Assembly (NCBI RefSeq): GCF_000758725.1
Contig: NZ_CP009428.1
Location: 434,001 to 498,000 of the forward strand
Length of the DNA stretch: 64,000 bases
DNA from: Paenibacillus odorifer
Lineage (GTDB): Bacteria > Bacillota > Bacilli > Paenibacillales > Paenibacillaceae
Direction: 5' to 3'
Part shown: in pieces, positions 36,370 to 45,154 of the stretch
Numbering within the stretch: position 1 is the stretch's first letter
How the letters are laid out: every line of letters begins with the position of its first letter
Translations under genes and position numbers: made by a program
The notes under the pieces: generated by a model
The model's database searches: none
Told to the model about the DNA's origin: nothing
Seen by the model: the letters and a program-made list of their open reading frames with translations, nothing else

Positions 36370-37370
36370 TAAGGGGATAAATTCCCTTGAGTCACTGGAA
36401 TTCCGCCCGAAGAGGCAAAAGAAAGGCAAAAATGCCTTAGAATTACTGGGATCCAGCCCGACGCAGCAAATCAACGGTATAAATCCCGTAGAATGAGCCG
36501 AATCCGGTCCGACGAAACAAATCAACGGTATAAATCCCGCAGAATGAGCCGAATCCGGCCCGAAGCAGCAAATCAACGGTATAAATCCCGTAGAATGAGC
36601 CGAATCTGGCCCGAAGCAGCAAATCAACGGTATAAATCCCGTAGAATGAGTCGAATCCGGCCCGACGCAGCAAATCAACGGTATAAATCCCGTAGAATGA
36701 GCTGAGTCCGGCCCGAAGCAGCAAATCAACGGTATAAATCCCGTAGAATTTGCTAAGTCCGGCCCGACGAAGCAAATCAGCGGTAAAAAACCCGTAGAAT
36801 GAGCCGAATCCGGCCCGACGCAGCAAATCAACGGTATAAATCCCGTAGAATGAGCCGAGTCCGGCCCGACGAAGCAAATCAACGGTATAAATCCCGCAGA
36901 ATGAGCCGTATCCGGCCCGAAGCAGCAAATCAACGGTATAAATCCCGTAGAATGAGCCGAATCTGGCCCGACGAAACAAATCAACGGTATAAATCCCGCA
37001 GAATGAGCCGAGTCCGGCCCGACGAAACAAATCAACGGTATAAATCCCGTAGAATGAGCCGAGTCCGGCCCGACGCAGCAAATTAACGGTAAAAATCCCG
37101 TAGAATGAGCCGAATCTGGCCCAAAGCAGCAAATCAACGGTATATATCCCGTAGAATGAGCCGTATCCGGTCCGACGAAGCAAATCAACGGTATAAATCC
37201 CGTAGAATGAGCCGAACCTGGCCCGAAGCAGCAAATCAACGGTATAAATCCCGCAGAATGAGCCGAATCCGGTCCGACGAAGCAAATCAACGGTATAAAT
37301 CCCGTAGAATGAGCCGAATCCGGCCCAACGAAACAAATCAACGGTATAAATCCCGTAAATGTCCCCAGCC
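36370..37370. repeat. 51-bp tandem repeat array, 18 regular units plus two degenerate leading units
   Basis: The core TCAACGGTAT recurs every 51 bp exactly from 36471 to 37338 (18 positions, units 7 and 12 slightly changed); two decayed units precede it. Each unit contains AAATCCCGTAGAATGAGCCG and CCGGCCCGA. A variable 8-base block (GACGAAAC, GAAGCAGC, GACGCAGC or GACGAAGC) differs between units. Because 51 is a multiple of three and the unit lacks stops in three frames, long open frames exist on both strands, but none has a ribosome site and changes are not concentrated at any codon position. Confidence 0.93.
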
Positions 37371-37517
37371 CAACCCGGTTACTATCCATTACCAACACGG
37401 AGGCCGTTTTCGCCACACATTTAATGTGATCCCTACTATGATGAGTGAAATTTGTTAAATGAGCAGATACATCCGCACCAATTGTAAATATGTTAGGGAA
37501 TTTATCGCTGCAAATAA

Positions 37518-37552
37518 ATAACTGACACCGCTATACCAGCGATATCAGTTTA
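37518..37552 (-). terminator. Probable terminator of the thi-type transporter operon
   Basis: On the minus strand AACTGATATCGCTGG and its imperfect complement ending GTCAGTT form a hairpin followed by ATTTATTTG. Confidence 0.6.
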
Positions 37553-37565
37553 CAGTGCTTAGCGA

Positions 37566-38417
37566 TTAAGCTAGCGGCTGCCTATTTTTAGCTTGTTCCT
37601 CTCGCATCCACTGTGACAACTGGCGTTTGAGCTTAAGGAACTCGGGAGAGTCCGTAATCTCATCACGGCGTGGCCGCGGAAACGGCACATCGACTGTATG
37701 CAGGATGGAGCCGGGGCGGCCGGAAAATACATAGATACGATTAGAGAGCAGCAACGCTTCTTCGATGTTGTGAGTAATGAACAGCACAGAGCGGCGATTC
37801 TCTTCCCACAGCTCAAGCAGCCAGCGCTGCATTTCACTGCGAGTTAGTGCATCGAGTGCGCTGAAAGGTTCATCCAGCAACATTAGCTCCTGCGGAGCGA
37901 GTAATGCTCTGAGAAAAGCTGCACGCTGCTGCATCCCGCCAGACAGCATATGCGGATAAGCATGTTCGAACCCGCTTAACCCAACCTTGGCAAGCCACTG
38001 GCGTGCTTCCTCGCGGGCTCCATCCCGCAGTGCGCCCTTGATCTCCCCAGCAAGCAGCACATTATCCTCAATCGTACGCCAAGGAAAAAGAGCAGGCTGC
38101 TGCGGCATATAACTAATTTCACCGCGTTGACCTGTAACGACCTTACCGTTCATGCGGATCGTGCCTGCATCGGGTTTCACAAGGCCGCCAATCATATGGA
38201 ATAAGGTGCTTTTTCCGCAGCCGGAAGGACCAACGATCGAAACGAATTCTTGTTGCTCTACCTTGAGAGAGACATTATTCAGAACTTTTGTCTCACGGCG
38301 ACGATGGAAAAAAGATTTGGAGATGCCGCTCACTTCAAGGGCGGGTGCCGCGGTATGAGCTTCAGGAGAGCTGGTGACTTCTGTTGTTCTGTGTTGCATT
38401 TGCATCGCTTGAGACAT
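37566..38417 (-). CDS. thiZ: ABC transporter ATP-binding protein, ThiZ-like
   Basis: 283-aa ATPase of the nitrate/sulfonate/taurine importer class. Walker A GPSGCGKSTL, Q-loop MPQQPAL, signature LSGGMQQR and Walker B LLDEPFSALD are complete. GGAAG precedes ATG 38417, just after the permease stop. The TPP riboswitch at the operon head and the thiY-like binding protein identify the cargo as a thiamine pyrimidine (hydroxymethylpyrimidine or formyl-aminopyrimidine). Confidence 0.9.
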   Translation of the reverse strand: MSQAMQMQHRTTEVTSSPEAHTAAPALEVSGISKSFFHRRRETKVLNNVSLKVEQQEFVSIVGPSGCGKSTLFHMIGGLVKPDAGTIRMNGKVVTGQRGEISYMPQQPALFPWRTIEDNVLLAGEIKGALRDGAREEARQWLAKVGLSGFEHAYPHMLSGGMQQRAAFLRALLAPQELMLLDEPFSALDALTRSEMQRWLLELWEENRRSVLFITHNIEEALLLSNRIYVFSGRPGSILHTVDVPFPRPRRDEITDSPEFLKLKRQLSQWMREEQAKNRQPLA

Positions 38418-38433
38418 ACAGGCATCTTCCTTT

Positions 38434-39195
38434 CTATGAGTTACGGCGCGGCTTCCAGCGAACCAGCCATTTTTCCAGCAATGCAATAATAGCAAAGAGT
38501 ACAAGACTTAAAAGTACAATAATAACAATAGCGACAAACATCCGATCCGTACGATAAGCGGATTTCTGCAGAAGCATATAATAGCCAATACCCTTATCCG
38601 CGCCAATCCATTCAGCGACCACGGCGCCCATAACCGCATAAGTAGCAGATATTTTTACACCGGAAAATAGTGCCGGGATAGAAGAGGGCAGCTCCAGCTT
38701 GGTAAAGATTTGCCACTTGCTTGCGCCAGCCATTTTCATATAATTCATCATGACCTGATCACTTTGGGCCAGGCCGCCCATCGCAGCGACAGCTACAGGG
38801 AAGAAACATACTAGTGTAATCAGCACGATTTTGGGCAAAAGACCAAAGCCGAACCAGATAATGAGCAGGGGGCCGAGCGCGATGGAGGGAACATTTTGAC
38901 TCAGAATAATGAGTGGATAAAAAGCCCGTCTAGCCCAAGGCAAAAGATGCAAAAGCAAAGCGACGATCAGACCTACCCCCGTACCGATGGGAAAACCAAT
39001 TAAAGTGAGCCGCAGCGTAGCCATCGTATGAGCCCAAAGACCAGAAGCGTTACTGGTGGATTCACGGGCAATATCAGCAGGACTCGGCAGAATCCAGGAT
39101 TCAATATGAAATACAGATACAGATAGCTGCCATACGGTTAAAAAGAAGACGACCGCCACAAGGGGCGGCCATATTAGCTTCCAGGTCGATCTCAC
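38434..39195 (-). CDS. thiX: ABC transporter permease, ThiX-like
   Basis: 253-aa six-helix permease of the binding-protein-dependent class. The cytoplasmic coupling loop reads YMKMAGASKWQIFTKLELPSSIP, an EAA-type motif. The GTG start overlaps the stop of the preceding gene (GTGA), so translation is coupled. Works with the ATPase at 37566-38417 and the lipoprotein at 40231-41280. Confidence 0.9.
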   Translation of the reverse strand: MRSTWKLIWPPLVAVVFFLTVWQLSVSVFHIESWILPSPADIARESTSNASGLWAHTMATLRLTLIGFPIGTGVGLIVALLLHLLPWARRAFYPLIILSQNVPSIALGPLLIIWFGFGLLPKIVLITLVCFFPVAVAAMGGLAQSDQVMMNYMKMAGASKWQIFTKLELPSSIPALFSGVKISATYAVMGAVVAEWIGADKGIGYYMLLQKSAYRTDRMFVAIVIIVLLSLVLFAIIALLEKWLVRWKPRRNS

Positions 39196-39485
39196 GGCCG
39201 ATATTTCTCCGTCAATTTATCCATGCTGATTCCGTTAGGATTATGAGCGATTTTGATCTGCGAAATTACGCTTGGACTGCCTGCTTCGATCAACGCCTCT
39301 TGCATCTGACGCACAACCTCCAGCAGCTCGCTAAGCTCACCTTCCATTGTGGTTTCCAGCGGATTCACCTGATGTTTAACACCGGATTTTTGAATGACCT
39401 CAATCGCTTTATCTACGTATGGGATGGAATCCTCATTGTTCGGAGTTTTTGGAATTACTTGAATGCTTAGTAGGGTGTTAGCCAC
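39192..39485 (-). CDS. MTH1187/YkoF-family thiamine-binding protein (DUF77)
   Basis: 97-aa ferredoxin-like protein: ANTLLSIQVIPKTPN at the start, HQVNPLETTMEGELSELL in the middle, and SQIKIAHNPNG at the end, all typical of DUF77, whose members bind thiamine or its pyrimidine. The GTG at 39485 has AGAGGA nine bases upstream; ATG codons further upstream fall at or inside the repeat block and were rejected. Its place in a TPP-controlled operon supports a thiamine role. Confidence 0.87.
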   Translation of the reverse strand: MANTLLSIQVIPKTPNNEDSIPYVDKAIEVIQKSGVKHQVNPLETTMEGELSELLEVVRQMQEALIEAGSPSVISQIKIAHNPNGISMDKLTEKYRP

Positions 39486-39510
39486 AATAATCAATCCTCT
39501 CATTTTATAT

Positions 39511-40227
39511 GGTAAGTTCAAAAAGCCAACTTTGATAACGAAGTAATTCAGGAAGCAAACTCGACATCGAATCTTGAACGAACTTGGGAAGTCCGGTACT
39601 CACGTAGCACATCACTACGCTCCGTTCCTCCTTCCTCAAGTAACGTCCAACCTTCTTGGTTCTGAAAGCTGACTTTTTGAACTCTTAAATTATAAGGTAA
39701 GTTCAAAAAGCCAACTTTGATAACGAAGTAATTCAGGAAGCAAACTCGACGTCGAATCTTGAACGAACTTGGGAAGTCCGGTACTCACGTAGCACATCAC
39801 TACGCTCCGTTCCTCCTTCCTCAAGTAACGTCCAACCTTCTTGGTTCTGAAAGCCGTCTTTTTGAACTCTTAAATTATAAGGTAAGTTCAAAAAGCCAAC
39901 TTTGATAACGAAGTAACTCAGGAAGCAAACTCGACATCGAATCTTGAACGAACTTGGGAAGTCCGGTACTCACGTAGCACATCACTACGCTCCGTTCCTC
40001 CTTCCTCAAGTAACGTCCAACCTTCTTGGTTCTGAAAGCCGTCTTTTTGAACTCTTAAATTATAAGGTAAGTTCAAAAAGCCAACTTTGATAACGAAGTA
40101 ATTCAGGAAGCAAACTCGACGTCGAATCTTGAACGAACTTGGGAAGTCCGGTACTCACGTAGCACATCACTACGCTCCGTTCCTCCTTCCTCAAGTAACG
40201 TCCAACCTTCTTGGTTCTGAAGTCCGC
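39511..40227. repeat. Four tandem copies of a 185-bp MITE-like element
   Basis: Copies start at 39511, 39696, 39881 and 40066, exactly 185 bp apart and nearly identical; the fourth lacks its last bases. Each unit opens with AGTTCAAAAAG and closes with CTTTTTGAACT, a perfect 11-bp terminal inverted repeat, and has an internal ACTTGGGAAG/CTTCCTCAAGT pair. One site alternates A, G, A, G along the copies (TCGACATCG or TCGACGTCG), suggesting a two-unit block was duplicated. No coding capacity. It separates the thiY-like gene from the rest of its operon. Confidence 0.93.
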
Positions 40228-40230
40228 TCT

Positions 40231-41280
40231 CTACTCCGCCGGTAAAAAATCATTACTGAATGCACTAGCAGCATCCAGCGGTTTATCCAGCAACTTCAGA
40301 TCGTACATCCAGTCGCCATAATTCTGCCAGACCTCGGTTTTTTGCTCGCCCCAGCGGGCAGCATCGTCCTTGTATTTTGGGCTAAGCCATTTTTGACTAG
40401 CTAGGACAAGGTCGGCGTCCAGGTCAGGAACGGCCTTTGATAACATACCGGCAGCCTCTTCCGGATGATCAATGGCATATTGATAACCTTTTGATGTGGC
40501 TTTCATGAAGGCCTTCACCAGATCAGGATGATCTGCAATTTGCTTCTCACTCGTCGTCAGCACAGGCGTGTAATAATCGAGCTGCGGCGCATAATCCTTT
40601 AAGTACAGCATATCCAATGGCTCGCCACGCAACTCAGCCTCAACACCAGTCCAAGCGTAGAAAATCCAGGCGAAATCAATGTCACGTTTGACGGCGGTAA
40701 AATAATCAGCTTCACCGATACTGATCAGCTTCACCTTTTTCACATCGCCACCTTCAGGATCCATGATAGCTTTCATGGCTGCTTCTTCCGCCGGTGAGCC
40801 CCAGCCTCCGTAGGTTTTACCTTCGAAATCCTTTGGTGATTTAATATTGCGATCTACTGGAGCAGCGAATCCCGACGTATTATGCTGAATAATAGCTGCT
40901 ATCGAGACAAGGGGTACGCCTTGTAGACGGGCTAGTGTTAATCCTTCTTGGGCGCTGATGCCAAATGCGGCTTCGCCAGAAGTAACCATAGTATCAGAAC
41001 CCGCTGCGCCTGGCTGAACGATCTCGACGTCCAGACCTTCTTCAGCGTAGTAACCAAGATCCTTAGCTACGTATAGACCGGTATGATTTGTGTTCGGTGT
41101 CCAGTCGAGTGCGACTTTAACTTTGGTGAGCTCTTTTGGAGCATCCGTCCCAGCCGCAGCAGTTGGATCAGTAGCATTTGCTTTGTTTCCGGCTGTATTC
41201 CCAGTGTTGCTGCCGCATCCGGCAATGGCAAGAATGAGTACACAGGTGAGGCACAACGTATGTGCTTTTTTAAGGTGCAT
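40231..41280 (-). CDS. thiY: Thiamine-pyrimidine ABC transporter substrate-binding lipoprotein, ThiY-like
   Basis: 349-aa NMT1/THI5-type binding protein anchored as a lipoprotein: signal peptide ending LAIAGC, then a Thr/Ala-rich spacer. The mature domain begins VKVALDWTPNTNHTGLYVAKD, the classic THI5-like opening that binds the pyrimidine ring. AAAGGAG precedes the ATG. It is the first gene after the TPP riboswitch on the minus strand; 700 bp of tandem repeats separate it from the permease and ATPase genes. Confidence 0.93.
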   Translation of the reverse strand: MHLKKAHTLCLTCVLILAIAGCGSNTGNTAGNKANATDPTAAAGTDAPKELTKVKVALDWTPNTNHTGLYVAKDLGYYAEEGLDVEIVQPGAAGSDTMVTSGEAAFGISAQEGLTLARLQGVPLVSIAAIIQHNTSGFAAPVDRNIKSPKDFEGKTYGGWGSPAEEAAMKAIMDPEGGDVKKVKLISIGEADYFTAVKRDIDFAWIFYAWTGVEAELRGEPLDMLYLKDYAPQLDYYTPVLTTSEKQIADHPDLVKAFMKATSKGYQYAIDHPEEAAGMLSKAVPDLDADLVLASQKWLSPKYKDDAARWGEQKTEVWQNYGDWMYDLKLLDKPLDAASAFSNDFLPAE

Positions 41281-41376
41281 GTCTTCTTCTCTCCTTTAAG
41301 GTTACAAGAATCCCGTCTTCACAACATGAACCGTAAAGTGTAGTATGTACGTTTTTCTACATCTTTTAGTGATCTT

Positions 41377-41408
41377 ACAAAAAAAGCGCCCCGAGTGATC
41401 GGGACGCT
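41377..41408 (-). terminator. Riboswitch expression-platform terminator
   Basis: On the minus strand AGCGTCCCGA pairs with TCGGGGCGCT and is followed by seven T residues. It lies between the TPP aptamer and the thiY-like start, so TPP binding should cause premature termination. Confidence 0.9.
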
Positions 41409-41443
41409 GGCTTGGCGCAAGGTTAGTTAAGGTCACAGGGACC

Positions 41444-41548
41444 AGAACCAATTGGCGATTCCTACGCTGGCATTATCCAGATCAGGTATAAGGGTCAGTA
41501 TCTTGTGGGATACAATCTCAGCCGGCCAATTCCAGCACCCCTGGTTCT
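41444..41548 (-). promoter_or_regulatory. TPP (THI-box) riboswitch aptamer
   Basis: The minus strand holds all hallmark segments in order: CAGGGGTGC, GGCTGAGA, ACCCTT, ACCTGATCTGGATAATGCCA and GCGTAGG. The outer stem is AGAACCA (41542-41548) with TGGTTCT (41444-41450). The terminator follows about 35 bp downstream. Confidence 0.97.
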
Positions 41549-41710
41549 ATGAAGTTAACGGGTATTTCTATGTGCAATATAAGTAAGCATAAGTTTTGTA
41601 CCCATACTTTATATCTTATATTTCTCGCATACGGTGTATTATAGACGGCTGTACTCGGAATGTCTAGTAGTGCACTCCTGAATTTTTCCAATCCAGTAGT
41701 TTCTTTTTTG

Positions 41711-43162
41711 CTAGTCTAGATCTTTATATTTCTTGCGGTGACGCCGTTTAAGCTCACTAACCAGCGCCCCTAGCGTGAGGACAACGCTGATCAGAATCCC
41801 GCTCATGATCACGAAGAGGGCAAGAAATTCAAAGGGAGAATAACCAATCATTTTACTCCATTGAATCTTTCCATCCAGATCGTCAATGACCTGATTCATG
41901 CCGTAAATCCCGCTTACTACCGTAAATACAGTGAGAATCATCAGCAGATTATCCCGTCGCTTGGACTGAAACTTATCCTGATACTGAAACAGGTCATTTA
42001 AGGTTTCTTTCACTTCCTCGAACAAAGCATCGTTTCCGTATACTTTACGCAGCTGAAGAAATATCTCCCGGCCCTGCGACTGGGAAATCAACTCCAAGAA
42101 GTAGAACTTTGCCGAGAACTTATTGATGGAGTAGATTAGATTGTCTATTTCCTCATAATCATGATTAATCCGAAGTCGGGAGTGCATATTGGCGAGCTTT
42201 AGCAGAACGATTTTATGGAAAATATTGAGTAAAAATCCGTAATAATATTGCCCGTACATCTGGTTGGCTAGACTAACAGCAATCTCCTGTTCAGCGCGGG
42301 TCATGCAGCAAAAGGTCTGCTCATTCATCATATAATACGTGTCTGGACCCCAGCGATTATAGGAGTGTTCATGACAATAGTTCGCAATATACGCTGGATC
42401 GCTGGCACTGGCATAGGGCTTTCCGTTGAGATCAATTCCATCAAGCTGTGAGGCGCGATAGCGCAGATTTACACTAATCTCATCAGAGCTTTCTTCATTC
42501 TGAAAGCCATAAAAAGCTTGCACCTGCATTCTTTCATCTACGAAAAAAGGAAGGGTCTCGAAATAAGCCCCATTGATATCCGATTGATCCAGATATGGCT
42601 CCAGTCCATCCACCAAATTTCGGAAGACAAAATCCTCTACCATCTCATAGGTCTGTTCCCCGCAATGAATATAAGTGTAATCATCCTGTATGAAGGTATT
42701 CTCTAGCGCACGGAAACGATCCGCGAATTCTAGGGCAATACTAAAGGGAATTGAATCCCCCTCCAGCTGGACACGTATCGTCACGAATCCAAGCTGAAAA
42801 GGACATATGAATATATCCGTCGAGAGAATTTTGAAAAATATAGATTGCTGCGGAATCTCCAGAATGCAGTCGAGATTATTTACTCTGGAAAAACGGCGAA
42901 ACGAGTCGGCATCCTTCCTGCGTGGAAAAAGGACATGTGCAGCAAACGGTAAATAGGTGCGCTCCATACGTTCATGGGAAACACAGTAGCCATCTCCGTA
43001 ATAGGCAGCTTCAAGCTCTTTATTATCCAGAAAAAAACGTGTGAAGCCGTCGTCCTGTAATTGCTGGATAAGCTGCTTAGAATCGCCCTTTTTTATAGAA
43101 AAGGGAAATATAAACTGCATGAGCGCAGTATGTAACAAAGGCTCAGTTGAAGACTCATTCAT
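41711..43162 (-). CDS. CorA-like membrane protein with a YGMN motif and an unusual N-terminal domain
   Basis: 483 aa. The last 90 residues hold two membrane helices, the first ending SGIYGMN (Gly421-Asn423), the signature of CorA Mg/Co channels, followed by an acidic loop (DDLDG) and a basic tail (KRRHRKKY). A long helical stretch before them also fits the CorA stalk. The roughly 300-residue N-terminal part is much larger than in CorA and shows no motif I recognise. Divalent-cation transport is inferred from the C-terminus only. The ribosome site is weak. Confidence 0.7.
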   Translation of the reverse strand: MNESSTEPLLHTALMQFIFPFSIKKGDSKQLIQQLQDDGFTRFFLDNKELEAAYYGDGYCVSHERMERTYLPFAAHVLFPRRKDADSFRRFSRVNNLDCILEIPQQSIFFKILSTDIFICPFQLGFVTIRVQLEGDSIPFSIALEFADRFRALENTFIQDDYTYIHCGEQTYEMVEDFVFRNLVDGLEPYLDQSDINGAYFETLPFFVDERMQVQAFYGFQNEESSDEISVNLRYRASQLDGIDLNGKPYASASDPAYIANYCHEHSYNRWGPDTYYMMNEQTFCCMTRAEQEIAVSLANQMYGQYYYGFLLNIFHKIVLLKLANMHSRLRINHDYEEIDNLIYSINKFSAKFYFLELISQSQGREIFLQLRKVYGNDALFEEVKETLNDLFQYQDKFQSKRRDNLLMILTVFTVVSGIYGMNQVIDDLDGKIQWSKMIGYSPFEFLALFVIMSGILISVVLTLGALVSELKRRHRKKYKDLD

Positions 43163-43234
43163 TCATCGTCCATCCTTGTGCTCAGAATATGCTTATAGAT
43201 CACATTACCCTAAAAGGATAACGTTGATACTGTT

Positions 43235-44455
43235 CTAAATACGGGAACTCTTTCCTTTCAACGCTTGCATGGACTGGAACCTCCATGCGGCAATGCTTAG
43301 CAGAAACAAGAAGGCGGCAAAAGCGGCCAGTAATCCGGCTGTTTGTGCCACTTCTAAATGGTCCATAGACCAGCCCATAAACAGAGGTAGCAAAGCACCG
43401 CCAACACCTCCGGAAGCAATCATAATGCTGGGTGTTGACTCTTCGGTGCAAGGCAGCATTTTGCTGGAGTAGACTAAAGCAATGGAGAAAATACCGGACA
43501 TAAACAGCCCCAGCAGCAGAATTACAATGAAAGCAGCCATTCGATTGTCAGTGAACGGAAAGAGTGCCAGCAGTAACAAGGTTAGTAAACAGCTGCTGAG
43601 AATGTACACGCGATAAGATATTTTTTCGGCAATTACACCCGCAAACAATCTTCCTGTAGACATCGCCAGCCAAAAGAAAGTGACTGTCAGTGCTGCGGCA
43701 GACTCCGTCATCCCTAGCTTGGCAATAAAGATAGCCGGCATAAAGTTGACTAAACTCATCTCTGTGCCTACATAAAGAAAAAAGAAAACGATGAAGATCC
43801 CTAACAGAATCCATTGCTTACCTTTATACGGAAATTTTTTGTTAGAACGTGAGCTTGAGGATTGCGAATTGTCTGCTCCTTGGACAGAGGCGCGTTCATC
43901 CAGCATTCGTTGTAGATTACCGAAATGCCCTCTTGTCCAGAGGATAAGAGAAATTAAGGAGAAGGCAGCGACGATTAGAAAGGCCAATCTCCACGCTCCG
44001 GCAGCAATGAGCGGACTGGCGATAAGCGGCATCACGAGTGCGCCTATCCCGAATAGCACTTCAAGCCGGCTCATTGCAATAGCAGTTCCTTCGGTTACAG
44101 CACCAATAATAATGGTGCCGATAACCGCTTCGATCATCCCGAAACCAAAACCTGCGGCAACAGCGATAACATACATCCAGCCCCAAGGCGGTAGAAAGGC
44201 GTAGGCAATTTCTGCAACTAGTAGAAGACTGGTGGCAATGAGGATGCCTCCACGTTTTCCGAAGCGGCGATTAAGCAGGGGAGAGACCAACACACCTGCT
44301 AAAAAACCAGCGAATTGACTAAAGATTAATTCACCGCCAGCACTATAATTTTGATCATAATGTTGCAGTAGAACGGGCAGAATAGATCCCAGCACAACAT
44401 GTGCCAGACCGATAACGAAGTAGGAAAGACAGCCGATCCAAATCAGTTTTTTCAC
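43235..44455 (-). CDS. MFS transporter, FucP/GlcP-like sugar-transporter group
   Basis: 406 aa with 12 helices in two sets of six joined by a charged, Ser-rich loop (residues 190-210). Segments such as FSQFAGFLAGVLVSPLLNRRFGKRGG and MSRLEVLFGIGALVMPLI resemble the B. subtilis GlcP glucose/mannose MFS protein. Substrate not established. Single gene. Confidence 0.85.
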   Translation of the reverse strand: MKKLIWIGCLSYFVIGLAHVVLGSILPVLLQHYDQNYSAGGELIFSQFAGFLAGVLVSPLLNRRFGKRGGILIATSLLLVAEIAYAFLPPWGWMYVIAVAAGFGFGMIEAVIGTIIIGAVTEGTAIAMSRLEVLFGIGALVMPLIASPLIAAGAWRLAFLIVAAFSLISLILWTRGHFGNLQRMLDERASVQGADNSQSSSSRSNKKFPYKGKQWILLGIFIVFFFLYVGTEMSLVNFMPAIFIAKLGMTESAAALTVTFFWLAMSTGRLFAGVIAEKISYRVYILSSCLLTLLLLALFPFTDNRMAAFIVILLLGLFMSGIFSIALVYSSKMLPCTEESTPSIMIASGGVGGALLPLFMGWSMDHLEVAQTAGLLAAFAAFLFLLSIAAWRFQSMQALKGKSSRI

Positions 44456-44615
44456 GAAGTAAGCTCCTTATCTTGAAGTAGTTTATGAGGTAAGGTCGGA
44501 TTCAATGTGAACCTGAAGGGTACATTATAATAAGCACCATTGTTATGATAAATCCAAACGGTGAGCTTGGATATATAAACTTTTGTTTACATGCTTGAAG
44601 GGAGAGATTTACGTA

Positions 44616-45035
44616 ATGGATAACAAACAACTGGAGCAACTCATTATTAAGGCATTGGATGACAACAAGTTCGGTTCCTTTGGTACGATCGAAGAAGGAA
44701 ATAAGCCGAAAGTACGTTATATGGCCATTTTCCATGAGGGTTTGAGAATTTATTTGGCTACAAATCGCAAAACTCATAAAGTGGAGGAGTTATCCGATAA
44801 TCCGAATGCTTTTGTACTGCTTGGCTATGAGGCAGGCGGAAGCAAAGATGTGCTGGAGATTGAAGCAACTGCTACCGTCTCTAAGGATGAAGGCTTGCGC
44901 TCCAAGGTATGGAATAAAGAGCTGGAGCCATGGTTTACAGGACCTGATGATCCTAATTATGTAATTTTGGAGCTTACTCCAACACGTATTGAGTATGTAG
45001 GCAGCAATAAAGAGCATGGAGTATGGCAGCCGTAA
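44616..45035 (+). CDS. Pyridoxamine-5'-phosphate-oxidase-fold protein (general stress 26-like)
   Basis: 139-aa split-barrel flavin-binding fold: FGSFGTIEEGNKPKVRYMAIF, then LATNRKTHKVEELSDNPNAFVLLGY and a final VILELTPTRIEYVG. This matches the GSP26/PPOX-related family that binds FMN or F420-type cofactors; the reaction is unknown. GAAGGGAGAG precedes ATG 44616; an upstream TTG extension was not used. Confidence 0.87.
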   Translation: MDNKQLEQLIIKALDDNKFGSFGTIEEGNKPKVRYMAIFHEGLRIYLATNRKTHKVEELSDNPNAFVLLGYEAGGSKDVLEIEATATVSKDEGLRSKVWNKELEPWFTGPDDPNYVILELTPTRIEYVGSNKEHGVWQP

Positions 45036-45055
45036 GCTATAGCTTTGAATTGATC

Positions 45056-45097
45056 AAACAGCCCTCCTATCCCATATGGGGTAGGAGGGCTGTTTGA
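45056..45097 (+). terminator. Hairpin terminator after the PPOX gene
   Basis: AAACAGCCCTCCTATCCC pairs with GGGGTAGGAGGGCTGTTT. The stem is very strong; only three T residues follow. Confidence 0.72.
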
Positions 45098-45154
45098 TGT
45101 GTTATAATGACTTCAACTTTTTAGGTATTCATATCGGGGAGGAGCTAAAGCTAC

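Noticed and set aside
36370..37370. CRISPR array
   Set aside because: Units are contiguous and nearly identical over the full 51 bp; there are no unique spacers between short repeats and no cas genes.
36349..37416. A 355-residue repeat protein on the minus strand, and other long frames on both strands, across the 51-bp array
   Set aside because: Three frames are open only because the unit is a multiple of three without stops. No ribosome site is seen, and differences between units are not concentrated at wobble positions in any frame.
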